From positions 62,001 through 126,000 of the forward strand of contig DIWS01000012.1 of assembly GCA_002423585.1 (NCBI GenBank): DNA of 64,000 bases, given 5' to 3'. The notes beneath the pieces are model-generated. The model saw nothing but the letters and a program-made list of their open reading frames with translations, had not been told where the DNA came from and ran no database searches. The translations under genes were made by a program, and so were the position numbers. This document shows, in pieces, positions 49,599-58,971 of the stretch; position 1 is the stretch's first letter; each line of letters starts with the position of its first letter. This stretch comes from Actinobacteria bacterium UBA6100 (GTDB lineage: Bacteria; Actinomycetota; Coriobacteriia; Anaerosomatales; Anaerosomataceae).

Positions 49599-50318
49599 CT
49601 ATGCGTCGGCGCCCTTCAGGCCAGCGAGGCGAGCCTCGATCTCGGCGTCGGCCGTGGCGTCCTCGAGGTCCTCGAACTGCGCGTCGAGGGAGGATGCGGC
49701 CAGCTCGGCGGCGCCGCGGACCTTGGCCTCTTCGCGGCGGATCTTGTCTTCGAAGCGGCCCAGCTCGCTCGTGGGGTCGGTGATATCGATCGACTTGATC
49801 GCGTCCTGCACCTGGCCCTGCGCCTCGGCGATGCGCGCACGGGAGACCAACTCGTCGCGCTTGGCCTTGAGCTCGTCGAGCTTGCCCTTCATGCTGTCGA
49901 GGCCGGACTTGAGCTTGTCCACGACCTCGGTCTGCGCGGCGACGGTGGGCTTGAGTGCGGCGATCTCACCCTCGAAGTCGATCTGCTTCTTGAGGGCCAC
50001 TCGCGCGAGGTTGTCGAACTTGTCGGCGTCGGCGGTCTGACCGGCCTCCCGCATCTCGTCGGCCTTCGCACTCGCGGCCCTGGCCTTGGCGCCCCACTCG
50101 GCGGCGGCCGTCTCGTCCTCGCGGATGTCGTCTTCCATCATGCGCAGCCCGCCGATGGTCTGCGCCACGGCGGCTTCGGCCTCGGCGATGCCGTTGGTGT
50201 AGTCGCGGATCATCTGGTCGAGCATGATCTGCGGGTCCTCGGCCGAATCGATCAGCGCGTTGATGTTGGCCTTCGCGAGCTGCGCGATCCTGCCGAGAAT
50301 GGACTGCTGTGATCCCAT
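49599..50318 (-). CDS. pspA: PspA/IM30-family membrane-stress protein
   Basis: A 239-residue PspA. It begins SILGRIAQLAKANINALIDSAEDP and is almost wholly coiled coil (helices alpha1-5), with the family segment MIRDYTNGIAEAEAAVAQTI. PspA/IM30/Vipp1 proteins form ESCRT-III-like rods on membranes and repair leakage. Here it begins 55 bp downstream of the TPM-domain gene on the same strand; PspA and TPM genes often occur together. AAAGGGAGGA is before the ATG. Confidence 0.95.
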   Translation of the reverse strand: MGSQQSILGRIAQLAKANINALIDSAEDPQIMLDQMIRDYTNGIAEAEAAVAQTIGGLRMMEDDIREDETAAAEWGAKARAASAKADEMREAGQTADADKFDNLARVALKKQIDFEGEIAALKPTVAAQTEVVDKLKSGLDSMKGKLDELKAKRDELVSRARIAEAQGQVQDAIKSIDITDPTSELGRFEDKIRREEAKVRGAAELAASSLDAQFEDLEDATADAEIEARLAGLKGADA

Positions 50319-50373
50319 CTTGGTCCTCCCTTTCGCTCAATGGTCGCGGGGCGATGCCCCGTTGACTCCTGCC

Positions 50374-52395
50374 TTAGAAGCGTCCGCCGCCTCCCCGACG
50401 CCCGCCTGACGATCTGGTGCTGCTGCTGCTCCGCCGCGAACTCGAGGAGCTCGACGAGGACGATCGGCTTGAGCTCGAGAAGCTGCCCCCGCCGCTGCGG
50501 CGGGAGGACCCGCCGAAGCCGCTCCACGACGAGCCACCGGACGACGAACCGCCGATGCTTCCGGACGACATCGGCCCCGGCACTATCAGCGGCGCCCCGC
50601 CAACGGCGGGCGCGACATCGCCCTGCGCGTACCTGAGCGCCGACTCGGCGTACTGCTGCGCCGCACTTGCCTCGGTGAGCGCGGCAGCGGGGTCGGTGGC
50701 GAGCAGCCGCTCGGCCGTCTGCAGTCTCCCGCGCGCCTCGGCGAGGCTCGAACGGGCCTGTGTGCCGACGGCGGCGGCGCGTGTGGCGATGTAGGACTCG
50801 GCTGACTGGATCCGGTCACGTGCGGTGGTGAGCGCGGACTGTGCCGAGGCCCGTGCGGCCTCGGCTTTCTGCGCCTGGTCGCGTGCCTCGGCGAGCGCCG
50901 CGTCGAGCTGCGCGGCCACGTCGCGCACAGCCGCAAGGCGGGCGTTCGGGTCGAGTGGTGGCGATTCGAGCGCGCTGCGCGCCTCCACGACCGCCGCCCG
51001 CGCGCTTGCGACGACCGCGGCGTAGCGTGCGGCATCCTGCGCCTCGGCACCCGCGGCGGCACTTTCGAGGCGCGTCGCCTCGTCGGCCAGCGCCGCCTCC
51101 GCCGCCTTCAGGCTCTCGGCCGCCGCGTCAACCGCGGTCACCAGCCGCTCGGCCGTCGCGGTCGCGTTCTCCGCCGAGCGGGCCGCGAGCGCGGCCGCGT
51201 TGCGGTCGCCCGCAGCGCTTGCCGAGGCGGCATCTGCAACGGACTTCCGACCGCTGGCGACGAGCGCCTCCGCCTCGGTGTCATCGTCGGCGACATCCCC
51301 CAGCGCCGATGCCAGGTACCGCCCCTTCAGCATGGTGAGGATGGCCGTGACCCGGGGCAGCTCCCCCTCGATCTTCGCGAGCCGCTCTCCGACCGATGCG
51401 ATCACCTCGTCGGCCCGGCCGGCGAGATCGCGCAGCTGAGCGAAGCCGTCGGCCTTCTCATCGAGCCGCGCATCGGCGGTGCCGGCGAGCTCGATGATCC
51501 GCTGCAGCATCCCGCGGCGCGTGGCGTCGTCCTCCGGCTCGGCGTCGAAAACCTGCTGCTGGATCCGGAACGCTTCGGCGACCTCGCGCTTCGACTCCTC
51601 GAGGGCGGTGCGGTACTCCTCGATCGCGGCGCTCCCGAACTCGGCCTCGGCGAAGCCGAGCTCCTGCTCGGAGGTGCGGAGCGCCTCGTCCACGTCCACG
51701 AGCAGCTTGCCTGCGGTGGTCTCAAGGTCCTTCATGGACGGTTCACCCGACGCACCGGCACCGCCCGTGCCCTTGCCGCCCTTCTTGCGCTTGAAGAGGA
51801 ACGCGCCCGCTGCAGCCAATGCCGCGACGAGGCCGCCCGGCAGGAGGCAGCACCACAGCGAGCCTCCGCCGCCCTCGTCATCGGCGGTGACGGGCACCGC
51901 GACATCGTCCGGCTCCCCGGCGGTGTCCAACGCGAAGGCGTACCCCTCGGCCGCTGCGATCGCCGCACCAGCCCAGTCATCGTCACTGAGCGCGGGTTCG
52001 ATGTCATCGGCGGCAACCGCTGCAAGCTCGGCGTCGCTGAGCGGGAAGTCCGCGTCCACCGACCACGCATACTCGCGGTCCGCCACTGCGACAGCGAGGA
52101 GGATATCGTTCATGCCCAGACCGTTGATCTCGGCGGTCGCGTGCGTCCACTCCTGGGCATCGTCACCGTCGAACGTCTCGACGAAGACCACGAACAGCTG
52201 GATGCCATGGTCGTCCTCGAGCTGCTCGAGCGCCGCTTCGACACTGTCTGCGGAGTCGCCGAGCACACGCGCGTCGTCGGTGAGAAGGCCCGCGTCGAGT
52301 TTGAGCGGCGGTGCCCCCAGTGCGATGGACGCCGAGGCCAGCCACACCACGAGCAGAATGCACGCCGAGAACCAGAAACGCCGTTGCCGTCGCAA
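50374..52395 (-). CDS. TPM-domain (YgcG-like) membrane protein with long coiled-coil and Ser/Gly tail
   Basis: A 673-residue protein. A TTG start at 52393-52395 with GGAGGGGG five bases upstream gives a good signal peptide (RRQRRFWFSACILLVVWLAS). A TPM domain (about residues 30-170: DDARVLGDSADSVEAAL, LFVVFVETFDGDDAQEW) follows, then one membrane helix near 195-215 preceded by LWCCLLPGG and a KRKKGGK stop-transfer. An Ala/Glu-rich coiled coil runs from 230 to 590, and the end is Ser/Gly/Arg-rich and ends RRGGGGRF. It lies just upstream of pspA. The low-complexity tail may form a flexible or sticky domain. Confidence 0.85.
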   Translation of the reverse strand: MRRQRRFWFSACILLVVWLASASIALGAPPLKLDAGLLTDDARVLGDSADSVEAALEQLEDDHGIQLFVVFVETFDGDDAQEWTHATAEINGLGMNDILLAVAVADREYAWSVDADFPLSDAELAAVAADDIEPALSDDDWAGAAIAAAEGYAFALDTAGEPDDVAVPVTADDEGGGGSLWCCLLPGGLVAALAAAGAFLFKRKKGGKGTGGAGASGEPSMKDLETTAGKLLVDVDEALRTSEQELGFAEAEFGSAAIEEYRTALEESKREVAEAFRIQQQVFDAEPEDDATRRGMLQRIIELAGTADARLDEKADGFAQLRDLAGRADEVIASVGERLAKIEGELPRVTAILTMLKGRYLASALGDVADDDTEAEALVASGRKSVADAASASAAGDRNAAALAARSAENATATAERLVTAVDAAAESLKAAEAALADEATRLESAAAGAEAQDAARYAAVVASARAAVVEARSALESPPLDPNARLAAVRDVAAQLDAALAEARDQAQKAEAARASAQSALTTARDRIQSAESYIATRAAAVGTQARSSLAEARGRLQTAERLLATDPAAALTEASAAQQYAESALRYAQGDVAPAVGGAPLIVPGPMSSGSIGGSSSGGSSWSGFGGSSRRSGGGSFSSSSRSSSSSSSSSRRSSSSTRSSGGRRGGGGRF

Positions 52396-52551
52396 ACCGG
52401 ACCCCCTCCGCGGTGGTGACCCACGCGCAGACGCGCGTGTCGTGTTGCTCGGTTGGTACCCATCGGCACCATGGCTGCTAACGCCCACGCCGGTATCCCG
52501 CGTGCTGCATCTGGGTATCGTCTAGGGAGGTCCACGACGAGGAGGGAACCG

Positions 52552-53025
52552 ATGTCCAGGTACATGAAGACGCTCAGCACCGGCAGATCCGGTGAGGAGG
52601 CGCAGCGCATCGTCAACGAGTACATGCAGAGCGAGGGCCTCAAGTACGTCGACGAGCGTGGTGAGATGGTGTGGCGCAAGGGTGTGGGGGCGCTCACGAC
52701 CCCCCAGTTCATCAAGGCCGACGTGACGGCCGACGGGGTGGTCAGCATCCAGGCATGGATGGCCGGGGCGGCGCTCATACCGGGCGTCTGGGGAGGCGAG
52801 ATCGACCCGACCGACGGCAGCCCCTACGGTTTCGCGATCAAGGCGGTCCTGAAGAAGCGGATCACCGAGCTCGAGAGTCGGCTCGGCGGCACGCCCATCA
52901 CACCTGCGGGGTGGTATCCGGACCCGACGCAGCGCTTCGAACAGCGCTACTGGAACGGGCAGCAGTGGACCGCGGATGTCGTGCGCGGCACCGAACAGTC
53001 CGTCGATCCGGCGGGCGCCGCATAG
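52552..53025 (+). CDS. DUF2510 C-terminal domain protein
   Basis: A 157-residue protein with an unknown N-terminal domain (about 1-105: VNEYMQSEGLKYVDERGEMVWRKGVG, here partial) and a C-terminal DUF2510 motif AGWYPDPTQRFEQRYWNGQQW. DUF2510 is common in actinobacteria, usually next to membrane segments; here no membrane helix is seen except AGAALIPGVWGG. GAGGAGGGA precedes the ATG at 52552. It is divergent from the TPM gene and just upstream of the SPFH gene. Confidence 0.8.
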   Translation: MSRYMKTLSTGRSGEEAQRIVNEYMQSEGLKYVDERGEMVWRKGVGALTTPQFIKADVTADGVVSIQAWMAGAALIPGVWGGEIDPTDGSPYGFAIKAVLKKRITELESRLGGTPITPAGWYPDPTQRFEQRYWNGQQWTADVVRGTEQSVDPAGAA

Positions 53026-53092
53026 CCTGAGGCGCCCTGTTATCGTGGGTCACGCGCGCCGGAACACCCCGGCGCCCTAGAGAGGAGTCTCA

Positions 53093-53866
53093 GTGTTCTG
53101 GGAAATCGTGGTTCCGGTCGTGCTCACCATCATCGGCATCCTGCTCTCGGGGCTGCGCATCGCCAACGAGTACGAGCGGGCCGTCGTGTTCCGGCTCGGG
53201 CGGCTCAAGGGGCTCAAGGGCCCGGGCCTCTACTGGCTCATCCCGCTCGGCATCGAGAACCAGCGCAAGGTCGACCTGCGCACCAACACCGTGGACGTGG
53301 AGCGGCAGGAGACGATCACCAAGGACTCGGTCACCATCAAGGTCAACGCGGTGCTCTGGTTCAAGATCATGGACCCGGTGCTCTCGGTCACCGCGGTGGC
53401 GAACTACTACGCCGCCACCTACCAGATCGCACTGACGAGCCTGCGCAACATCATCGGTCAGCACGACCTGGATGAGATCCTCAAGGAGCGCGACAAGATC
53501 TCGGAGATCCTGCAGCAGGTGGTGGACAAGGCCACCGACCCCTGGGGCATCAAAGTCGAGATGGTCGAGATGAAAGACGTGGAGCTGCCCGAAGGCATGC
53601 AGCGCGCGATGGCCCAGGAAGCACAGGCCATGCGCGAGAAACGTGCCCGGCTCATCAAGGCCGACGCCGAGTTCGAGGCATCGAAGAAGCTCGGCGAGGC
53701 CTCGGCGCTCCTGGCGGCAAACCCCATGTCGCTCGAGCTGCGCCGCATGCAGATGATCACCGAGGTCGGCGCCGAGCAGAACACCACGACGATCATCATG
53801 ATGCCGAGCGAGTTCGTGACGCTCGCCGAGAGCCTGGCGAACAAGTTCAAGGCGAAGGACGAGTAG
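53093..53866 (+). CDS. SPFH/slipin-type membrane scaffold protein
   Basis: A 257-residue slipin. An N-terminal helix (WEIVVPVVLTIIGILLSG) anchors it, followed by RIANEYERAVVFRLGRL and GLYWLIPLGIENQRKVDLRT and a C-terminal coiled-coil (QAMREKRARLIKADAEFEASKKLG). SPFH proteins form membrane cages and microdomains. The GTG at 53093 has GAGAGGAG. Position next to PspA and TPM genes supports a membrane-integrity cluster. No NfeD is adjacent. Confidence 0.93.
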   Translation: MFWEIVVPVVLTIIGILLSGLRIANEYERAVVFRLGRLKGLKGPGLYWLIPLGIENQRKVDLRTNTVDVERQETITKDSVTIKVNAVLWFKIMDPVLSVTAVANYYAATYQIALTSLRNIIGQHDLDEILKERDKISEILQQVVDKATDPWGIKVEMVEMKDVELPEGMQRAMAQEAQAMREKRARLIKADAEFEASKKLGEASALLAANPMSLELRRMQMITEVGAEQNTTTIIMMPSEFVTLAESLANKFKAKDE

Positions 53867-53870
53867 GGGG

Positions 53871-54539
53871 ATGGCGGCCGGGCGACCCCCGGCCACGGCC
53901 CGCCGCCGGGTCGTCGCGCTGGCGCTCGTCCTCGCGGCGGCGGCGGCGGCCGAAGGCGCGAGCCGGCTGATCGCGGTGCGCTTCCCGGGACGCCCGGCTG
54001 CGCCCGACCTGCTCTATGGCTGGCTGCCGCACACTCCGGCAGCCAGCTACGTCACGCTCGCCGCGATGTCGGCGATGCTCGTGCTGTTCCTGGTCCGGAC
54101 ACTCCGCTCGTCGCCCGGACGGCTCCCGGAGTACCTCACGGTCCTCGCGCTCATGTACCTGCTGCGCGCACCCATGCTCGTGCTCACGCCGCTCGCGGCC
54201 GCCCGTGACGGCTCGGTCCTCGCCTTCCCCCTCTTCGTGAACGGGCTGTTCCCGTCGGGGCACACGGCACTCGCATTCATGCTCGCTCGACTCACCGATG
54301 CCAAGAAGTCGCCCGGGCTGCACGCCGTCCAGGTGGCACTTCTCGGCGTGGTGATCGTGACGATGCTGCTCTCGCGCGACCACTACTCGATCGACATCAT
54401 CGGCGGGCTGCTGCTCGGCTACTTCGTCAGCCATGAGTGGAGCACAGGGCACCTGTTCAGCCCGCTCAAGCACCTGGTGACAGCCGAAACGCCGGAACCG
54501 GCGAACGGCGCAGCGGTCCTCTACTCGCCGGACGTGTGA
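53871..54539 (+). CDS. PAP2/sphingomyelin-synthase-like membrane protein
   Basis: A 222-residue membrane protein with five to six helices. The catalytic signature of the PAP2-like (sphingomyelin synthase type) fold is seen in LFPSGHTALAFMLAR and SRDHYSIDIIGGLLLGYF, where H and D are the nucleophile and its partner. It could transfer or hydrolyse phosphate on lipids. It begins four bases after the SPFH stop and converges on a small gene by a 19-bp overlap. Confidence 0.8.
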   Translation: MAAGRPPATARRRVVALALVLAAAAAAEGASRLIAVRFPGRPAAPDLLYGWLPHTPAASYVTLAAMSAMLVLFLVRTLRSSPGRLPEYLTVLALMYLLRAPMLVLTPLAAARDGSVLAFPLFVNGLFPSGHTALAFMLARLTDAKKSPGLHAVQVALLGVVIVTMLLSRDHYSIDIIGGLLLGYFVSHEWSTGHLFSPLKHLVTAETPEPANGAAVLYSPDV

Positions 54540-54736
54540 TCGAGCGCCTCGAGCGCTTCTTTGATGGCCGCGATCGCGGCCTCGTCCGACTCCTCGACGA
54601 GCGCATCGAGCACGTAGCCCGTGGCGTCCGGCGAACCCGTAGCCGCAAGCAGCCGACAGAGTGCGACCCGCTCGTCGCTCGACGAGCACGTCTCGAGCAT
54701 CCGGCCGATCTGGTGCGCGTACTCCGTCCCTGCCAT
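54521..54736 (-). CDS. Small HEAT-like or helical hypothetical protein
   Basis: A 71-residue acidic protein, MAGTEYAHQIGRMLETCSSS and onward, with three or four helices: ERVALCRLLAATG, ATGYVLDALVEE and AAIAAIKEALEALDH. The pattern is like one HEAT-type repeat pair. GGGGGTGAG precedes the ATG. It overlaps the 3' end of the PAP2-like gene and lies upstream of nothing codirectional nearby. Confidence 0.6.
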   Translation of the reverse strand: MAGTEYAHQIGRMLETCSSSDERVALCRLLAATGSPDATGYVLDALVEESDEAAIAAIKEALEALDHTSGE

Positions 54737-54773
54737 GCGCTCACCCCCGCGAGCAGTATAGCGTGCGATGACG

Positions 54774-57700
54774 TCACTCCACCGACTTGAGCGACTCCAC
54801 CATGTCGACGCGGCGCAACCGGGGCACCATCGCCACGTTCACGACGAGCGCGAAGACGAGCGTGAGTGCCGCCGAATACACGTAGCTCATGGTGTGGATC
54901 TCGCGACCGAACATCACCACATCGATCTCGGCGGTGATGATCACGAACGCCTCGAGTCCGATGCCGAGCACGAGACCCAGCGCACAGCCGAGCAGCGCGA
55001 GAAGCGCGGTCTCGCGGTAGATGTATGCGTTGACCTCGGCATCGTAGAAGCCGAGAACCTTGATGGTGGCGATCTCGCGCTGCCGCTCGGTCACGTTGAT
55101 GTTCGTTAGGTTGTACAGCACGATGAAAGCGAGGATCGCGGCCGACAGGATGAGGATGTAGACCACCGAGTCCAGGCTCTCGAGCATGTCATCGAAGGAC
55201 GATGTGATGTCGTCGGTGAACTGGACCGTAGTGACGCCGTCGAGCGCGAGCAGCCGCTGCGACAGCTGGTCGCGTTCGTCATCATCGCCATCCCCGGCGA
55301 GCCCGGAGACGGCGAGGACCTGGTTGTACGCAGGGACCTCACCGTATGCGTCCTCGTGCAGCGTGGGCGTCATGTAGACGAAGTGGGAGACGTACTGCTC
55401 GGTGACGCCGGCCACCGTGAAGGTGCGCGTCTCTTCATGGTCCACGGTCCCGGTCAGCCCAACCTGCTCCACCCTGATGGTGTCCCCGACCGACAGGCCG
55501 AGCCGATCGGCGATCTTCTCGGTGAGCACGACGCCTTCGTCGGTCAGCGGAACGGGTGCACCGCCCACACGCTCGCGCAACGAGATGAACCCGGAGAGTC
55601 TCTCCGCGTCCCGGGGAACGGACAGGTACCCCTCCATCATCGTGGTTTGGGCGTTCTTGCCCCCCGTGAGCGCACCATCGATCCCGTTCGTATCGCCCGG
55701 AGCGGGATCCTCGGCATTGGTAAGGCGCACGCCATCGTTGTGGATCACGAGATGACCGGTGAAGTCATCACGGTCGCCGAGCGCAAGCTCGAGACTCCCC
55801 TCCCCGGAGGCGAGATCCAGCGCCCCCTCGTCGAACCCGATGATCGTGTCGTAGTGGTAGATGGGTCCGTACTGCTTAGCGAGCACATCTGAGATCGAGT
55901 TCTTCAGGCCGAAGCCGGTGAGCAACAGCGCCGTGCAGCCCGCGATGCCGATGACGGTCATGAACAGCCGCTTCTTGTAGCGGAAGATGTTTCGGGCGGT
56001 CACCTTGTGCGAGAACGACATCCGCGACCAGACAGGCCTCACCCGCTCGAGAGCGATACGCTTGCCCGGCTTCGGCGCGCGCGGCAGCATCAGCGTCGCG
56101 GGAGACTCGCGGAGCGTGGCGCCCGCCGCCCACAGCGTCGCCACGAGCGTGATCGACACCGACGCGACGCCGGCCGTGAGAGCGAGAGGCACGTCGATCG
56201 GCGTGAGCGCCGGTGGCGCCGTGTACATCGTCGTGTAGGCCCGCCAGACGGTCTTGGGCAGCACCTGCGAGCCGATGAGGATCCCGCCGAGCGCGCCCGC
56301 GACACTCGCGATGCCCGCGTAGACCAGGTACTTGGACGTGATGACGCCCTTGCCGTAGCCGAGCGCCTTGTAGGTGCCGATGAGCGTGCGCTCCTCTTCG
56401 ACCATGCGCGTCATCGTCGTGAGCGCGACGAGAGCGGCCACCAGGAAGAAGATGAAGGGGAACACCACCGAGATCGCCTCGATCCGGTCCGCGTCACCGG
56501 CGATGCTGGCGTAGCCCAGGTTCGTGTCACGGCCGAGAACGAACCACTCGGGCATCTCCAGCTCATCGATCTCGACTCGTGCATCATCGAGTTGCGCGAG
56601 CGCATCGGCGAGTTCGGCCTCGGCATCCGCCCGCTCCCGTTCGAACGTCGCCCGGCCCTCGGCAAGCTCCCGCCGACCGTCTTCGAGCTCTTCGCGGCCA
56701 TCCGCGAGGGCGCGCCTGGCTGCCGCGAGCGAGCGCTGCGCGGACGCGAACTCCAGTTCCGCCTGCCGGACACCCTGATCGAGCTCGAGCTGCTTCGCAT
56801 CGAGCTGTGCGAGGCCGGCGGCGATACCGGCCACTCCGGCGTCGTACGCGGCGAACTGCTCGGCGTACTCGGCCTGAGCTGTCGTGAGTTGCGCCTCAGC
56901 GTCGCCGAGCGACACGGCGAGTTCGGCGGACGATGGCGAGGGCGTGTGGCCGAGCGCCTCTTCGGCGAGCGCGGCGTCGTAAGCGGCTCGAAGGTCATCG
57001 ACCGCCGTCCGGGCGGCCGCCACCTGGGCCTGAAGCAACGGGAGGGCAGCCGCCAGCTGGTCGAGTTGGGCCTGCTGCGAAGCGATCTGGGCCCGCCCGG
57101 CGTCGATCTGCGCCTGCGCCTCGGCCCGCCGGACCGCCAGAGCGGACCGCTCGGCCGCCAGCTCGCGAACGCCACGGTCGTACTCGGCCTGTCCGTCGGC
57201 GAGCTCCTCCTCGGCAGCGGCGATCTTCACAGCGGCATCCGCGAGCTCGGCCTCCACCTCGGCGAACTCCGCGTCCGCTTTCGCGCGCGCGTCGGCGTAT
57301 TCCCTGTGACCTTCGTCGAGTGTGGCCTGCGCCTCCGCTCTCACCTCGGCCAGTCGCGCCGCCGCCCGCACGGGGCCAAGGTCCTCCAGCGAGCCCTTCA
57401 CCGGATCCACGATGTCGTCGTACGCCGCATCGAACGGCGACGCCCCGGCAACGCCGCGCACGAGGACGTGCAGGTCCGTGTAGGTCTCCGGGTGCGCGAA
57501 GTCCTCCTCGGGGATATAGATGAACCGGTCGATGTTGCCGTCGTTGAGCGTCGTGAGGCCGCGCGTGAACGACAGGTAGTACGACGAGTGCACGATACCG
57601 ACGATCTCGAAGTCGGTGCGCCCGAACGTGTCCTCGAGCGGTCGCACGCCGGCGGTGAGGACGACCTGCTCGCCGATCTGCGCCGAGTTCGCGTAGAGCT

Positions 57701-58181
57701 TGCTCTCGTCGATCACGCACTCGCCCGAACGCTCCGGCCATCGGCCGTCCATGAGGATGGGCCGGTTGAGATACGTCGGATCGTCCGAAGCCACGCCCCC
57801 ACCGGCCGTGACCTCGCTGCCGGCGGCGGCCGTGGTGTCGAGCGAGTGGACGCGCACCGTCGTCCGCCTGTCCGCCACGGTGGCGGTCGCGTCTGCGACG
57901 ATCTCGGTGCCGACGGCTTCGACGCCCGCGACATCGCGCACCGCCGCGACGTCGGACTCAGTGAAGCCGAGGGTCGAGACGAGCCGCACATCGAAGAACC
58001 CGGTCTCATCGAGGTAGTGGTCCACCGTGATGCGCATGTCGGGGGCGCACATCCGAAGACCTGCGTAGAAACCCGCACCGAGGGCCACGATCGCGAAGAT
58101 GGCGAGGAACCGCGTCCACGAGCGGGTGATCGAGCGGACGATCTCCTTGTTGAAAGCGAAGTGCACGCGTGGACCTACCAC
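54774..58181 (-). CDS. Giant MacB/FtsX-like ABC permease with coiled-coil insert
   Basis: A 1135-residue permease. After a cytoplasmic start, one helix (about 20-43) leads to a MacB-type outside domain, then an Ala/Glu-rich coiled coil (residues about 280-540). A first FtsX core of three helices follows (AISVVFPFIFFLVAALVAL, SVAGALGGILIGSQVLP). A second helix near 725 precedes another outside domain and a second FtsX core of three helices (VVYILILSAAILAFIVLYNLTN). GTG at 58181 overlaps the ATPase stop; GTG at 58166 is an alternative. It may work as a mechanotransmission ABC exporter or peptidoglycan hydrolase activator. Confidence 0.9.
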   Translation of the reverse strand: MVGPRVHFAFNKEIVRSITRSWTRFLAIFAIVALGAGFYAGLRMCAPDMRITVDHYLDETGFFDVRLVSTLGFTESDVAAVRDVAGVEAVGTEIVADATATVADRRTTVRVHSLDTTAAAGSEVTAGGGVASDDPTYLNRPILMDGRWPERSGECVIDESKLYANSAQIGEQVVLTAGVRPLEDTFGRTDFEIVGIVHSSYYLSFTRGLTTLNDGNIDRFIYIPEEDFAHPETYTDLHVLVRGVAGASPFDAAYDDIVDPVKGSLEDLGPVRAAARLAEVRAEAQATLDEGHREYADARAKADAEFAEVEAELADAAVKIAAAEEELADGQAEYDRGVRELAAERSALAVRRAEAQAQIDAGRAQIASQQAQLDQLAAALPLLQAQVAAARTAVDDLRAAYDAALAEEALGHTPSPSSAELAVSLGDAEAQLTTAQAEYAEQFAAYDAGVAGIAAGLAQLDAKQLELDQGVRQAELEFASAQRSLAAARRALADGREELEDGRRELAEGRATFERERADAEAELADALAQLDDARVEIDELEMPEWFVLGRDTNLGYASIAGDADRIEAISVVFPFIFFLVAALVALTTMTRMVEEERTLIGTYKALGYGKGVITSKYLVYAGIASVAGALGGILIGSQVLPKTVWRAYTTMYTAPPALTPIDVPLALTAGVASVSITLVATLWAAGATLRESPATLMLPRAPKPGKRIALERVRPVWSRMSFSHKVTARNIFRYKKRLFMTVIGIAGCTALLLTGFGLKNSISDVLAKQYGPIYHYDTIIGFDEGALDLASGEGSLELALGDRDDFTGHLVIHNDGVRLTNAEDPAPGDTNGIDGALTGGKNAQTTMMEGYLSVPRDAERLSGFISLRERVGGAPVPLTDEGVVLTEKIADRLGLSVGDTIRVEQVGLTGTVDHEETRTFTVAGVTEQYVSHFVYMTPTLHEDAYGEVPAYNQVLAVSGLAGDGDDDERDQLSQRLLALDGVTTVQFTDDITSSFDDMLESLDSVVYILILSAAILAFIVLYNLTNINVTERQREIATIKVLGFYDAEVNAYIYRETALLALLGCALGLVLGIGLEAFVIITAEIDVVMFGREIHTMSYVYSAALTLVFALVVNVAMVPRLRRVDMVESLKSVE

Positions 58182-58876
58182 TCGATCTCGTCGGCGGACA
58201 CCGGATCCGGGTTCACCCGCATGTCCATCACACGCCCGCTGCTGATATGGATGACCCGGTCGGCCATCGCGGTGAGGGCATGATTGTGCGTGATGATGAT
58301 CACGGTGCGTCCGCCGATGCGACTCGTGTCCTGCAGCAGCGCGAGGATCTGCTTGCCCGTGGCGTCATCGAGCGCGCCAGTGGGCTCGTCGCACAGCAGC
58401 AGACGCGGGTTCTTCGCAAGTGCGCGTGCGATGGCGACGCGCTGCTGCTCGCCGCCGGAGAGCTGTGCCGGGAAGTTGTCCATCCGGTGCTCGAGGCCCA
58501 CCTCGCGAAGCGTTTCGGCGGCATCCAGCGGGTCGCGGCAGATCTGTGCCGCCAACTCCACGTTCTCGAGCGCGGTGAGGTTGGGCACCAGGTTGTAGAA
58601 CTGGAAGACGAAGCCCACGTCGTAGCGGCGGTACTCGGTGAGCCTCCGGCGCGAGTAGGCGCTCACATCATCGTCCTCGAGACGAATCGTGCCCGAGGTT
58701 ACGGTGTCCATCCCGCCGAGCATGTTGAGGACCGTCGTCTTGCCGGCGCCGCTCGGCCCCACGATGACGGCAAGCTCTCCTCGCTCGACGTCGAACGTCA
58801 CGCCGTCGGCGGCAGGTATCTCGACCTCACCCATGTGATAGACCTTACGGACCTCTTCGAAGCGCACGAATGCCAT
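58175..58876 (-). CDS. MacB/LolD-type ABC ATPase
   Basis: A 233-residue ATPase of the MacB/LolD/FtsE type. Walker A is GPSGAGKTT, signature LSGGEQQRVAIARAL, Walker B LLLCDEPTGALD and the switch His in ITHNHAL. GFVFQFYNLVPNLTALENVELA is the Q-loop region. It overlaps the start of the giant permease, its obvious partner. The ATG at 58874-58876 has GAGGGAA. Confidence 0.95.
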   Translation of the reverse strand: MAFVRFEEVRKVYHMGEVEIPAADGVTFDVERGELAVIVGPSGAGKTTVLNMLGGMDTVTSGTIRLEDDDVSAYSRRRLTEYRRYDVGFVFQFYNLVPNLTALENVELAAQICRDPLDAAETLREVGLEHRMDNFPAQLSGGEQQRVAIARALAKNPRLLLCDEPTGALDDATGKQILALLQDTSRIGGRTVIIITHNHALTAMADRVIHISSGRVMDMRVNPDPVSADEIEW

Positions 58877-58971
58877 GACTTCCCTCGTATCGAGCGATGG
58901 ATGAAGAACACGGGGCGAGCGGTGAGCCAGGTGTTCTGTGTGCGACGCGTCGCCCCTGAACACCTTACCGC

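Noticed and set aside
50398..50560. Repeat array resembling CRISPR or tandem repeat
   Set aside because: The Ser/Gly/Arg codon repeats are within the TPM gene's tail and have no spacers.
56007..58283. Plus-strand open frame of 758 codons
   Set aside because: It is antisense to the giant permease; the reverse frame has a full ABC permease with conserved motifs and coupled neighbours.
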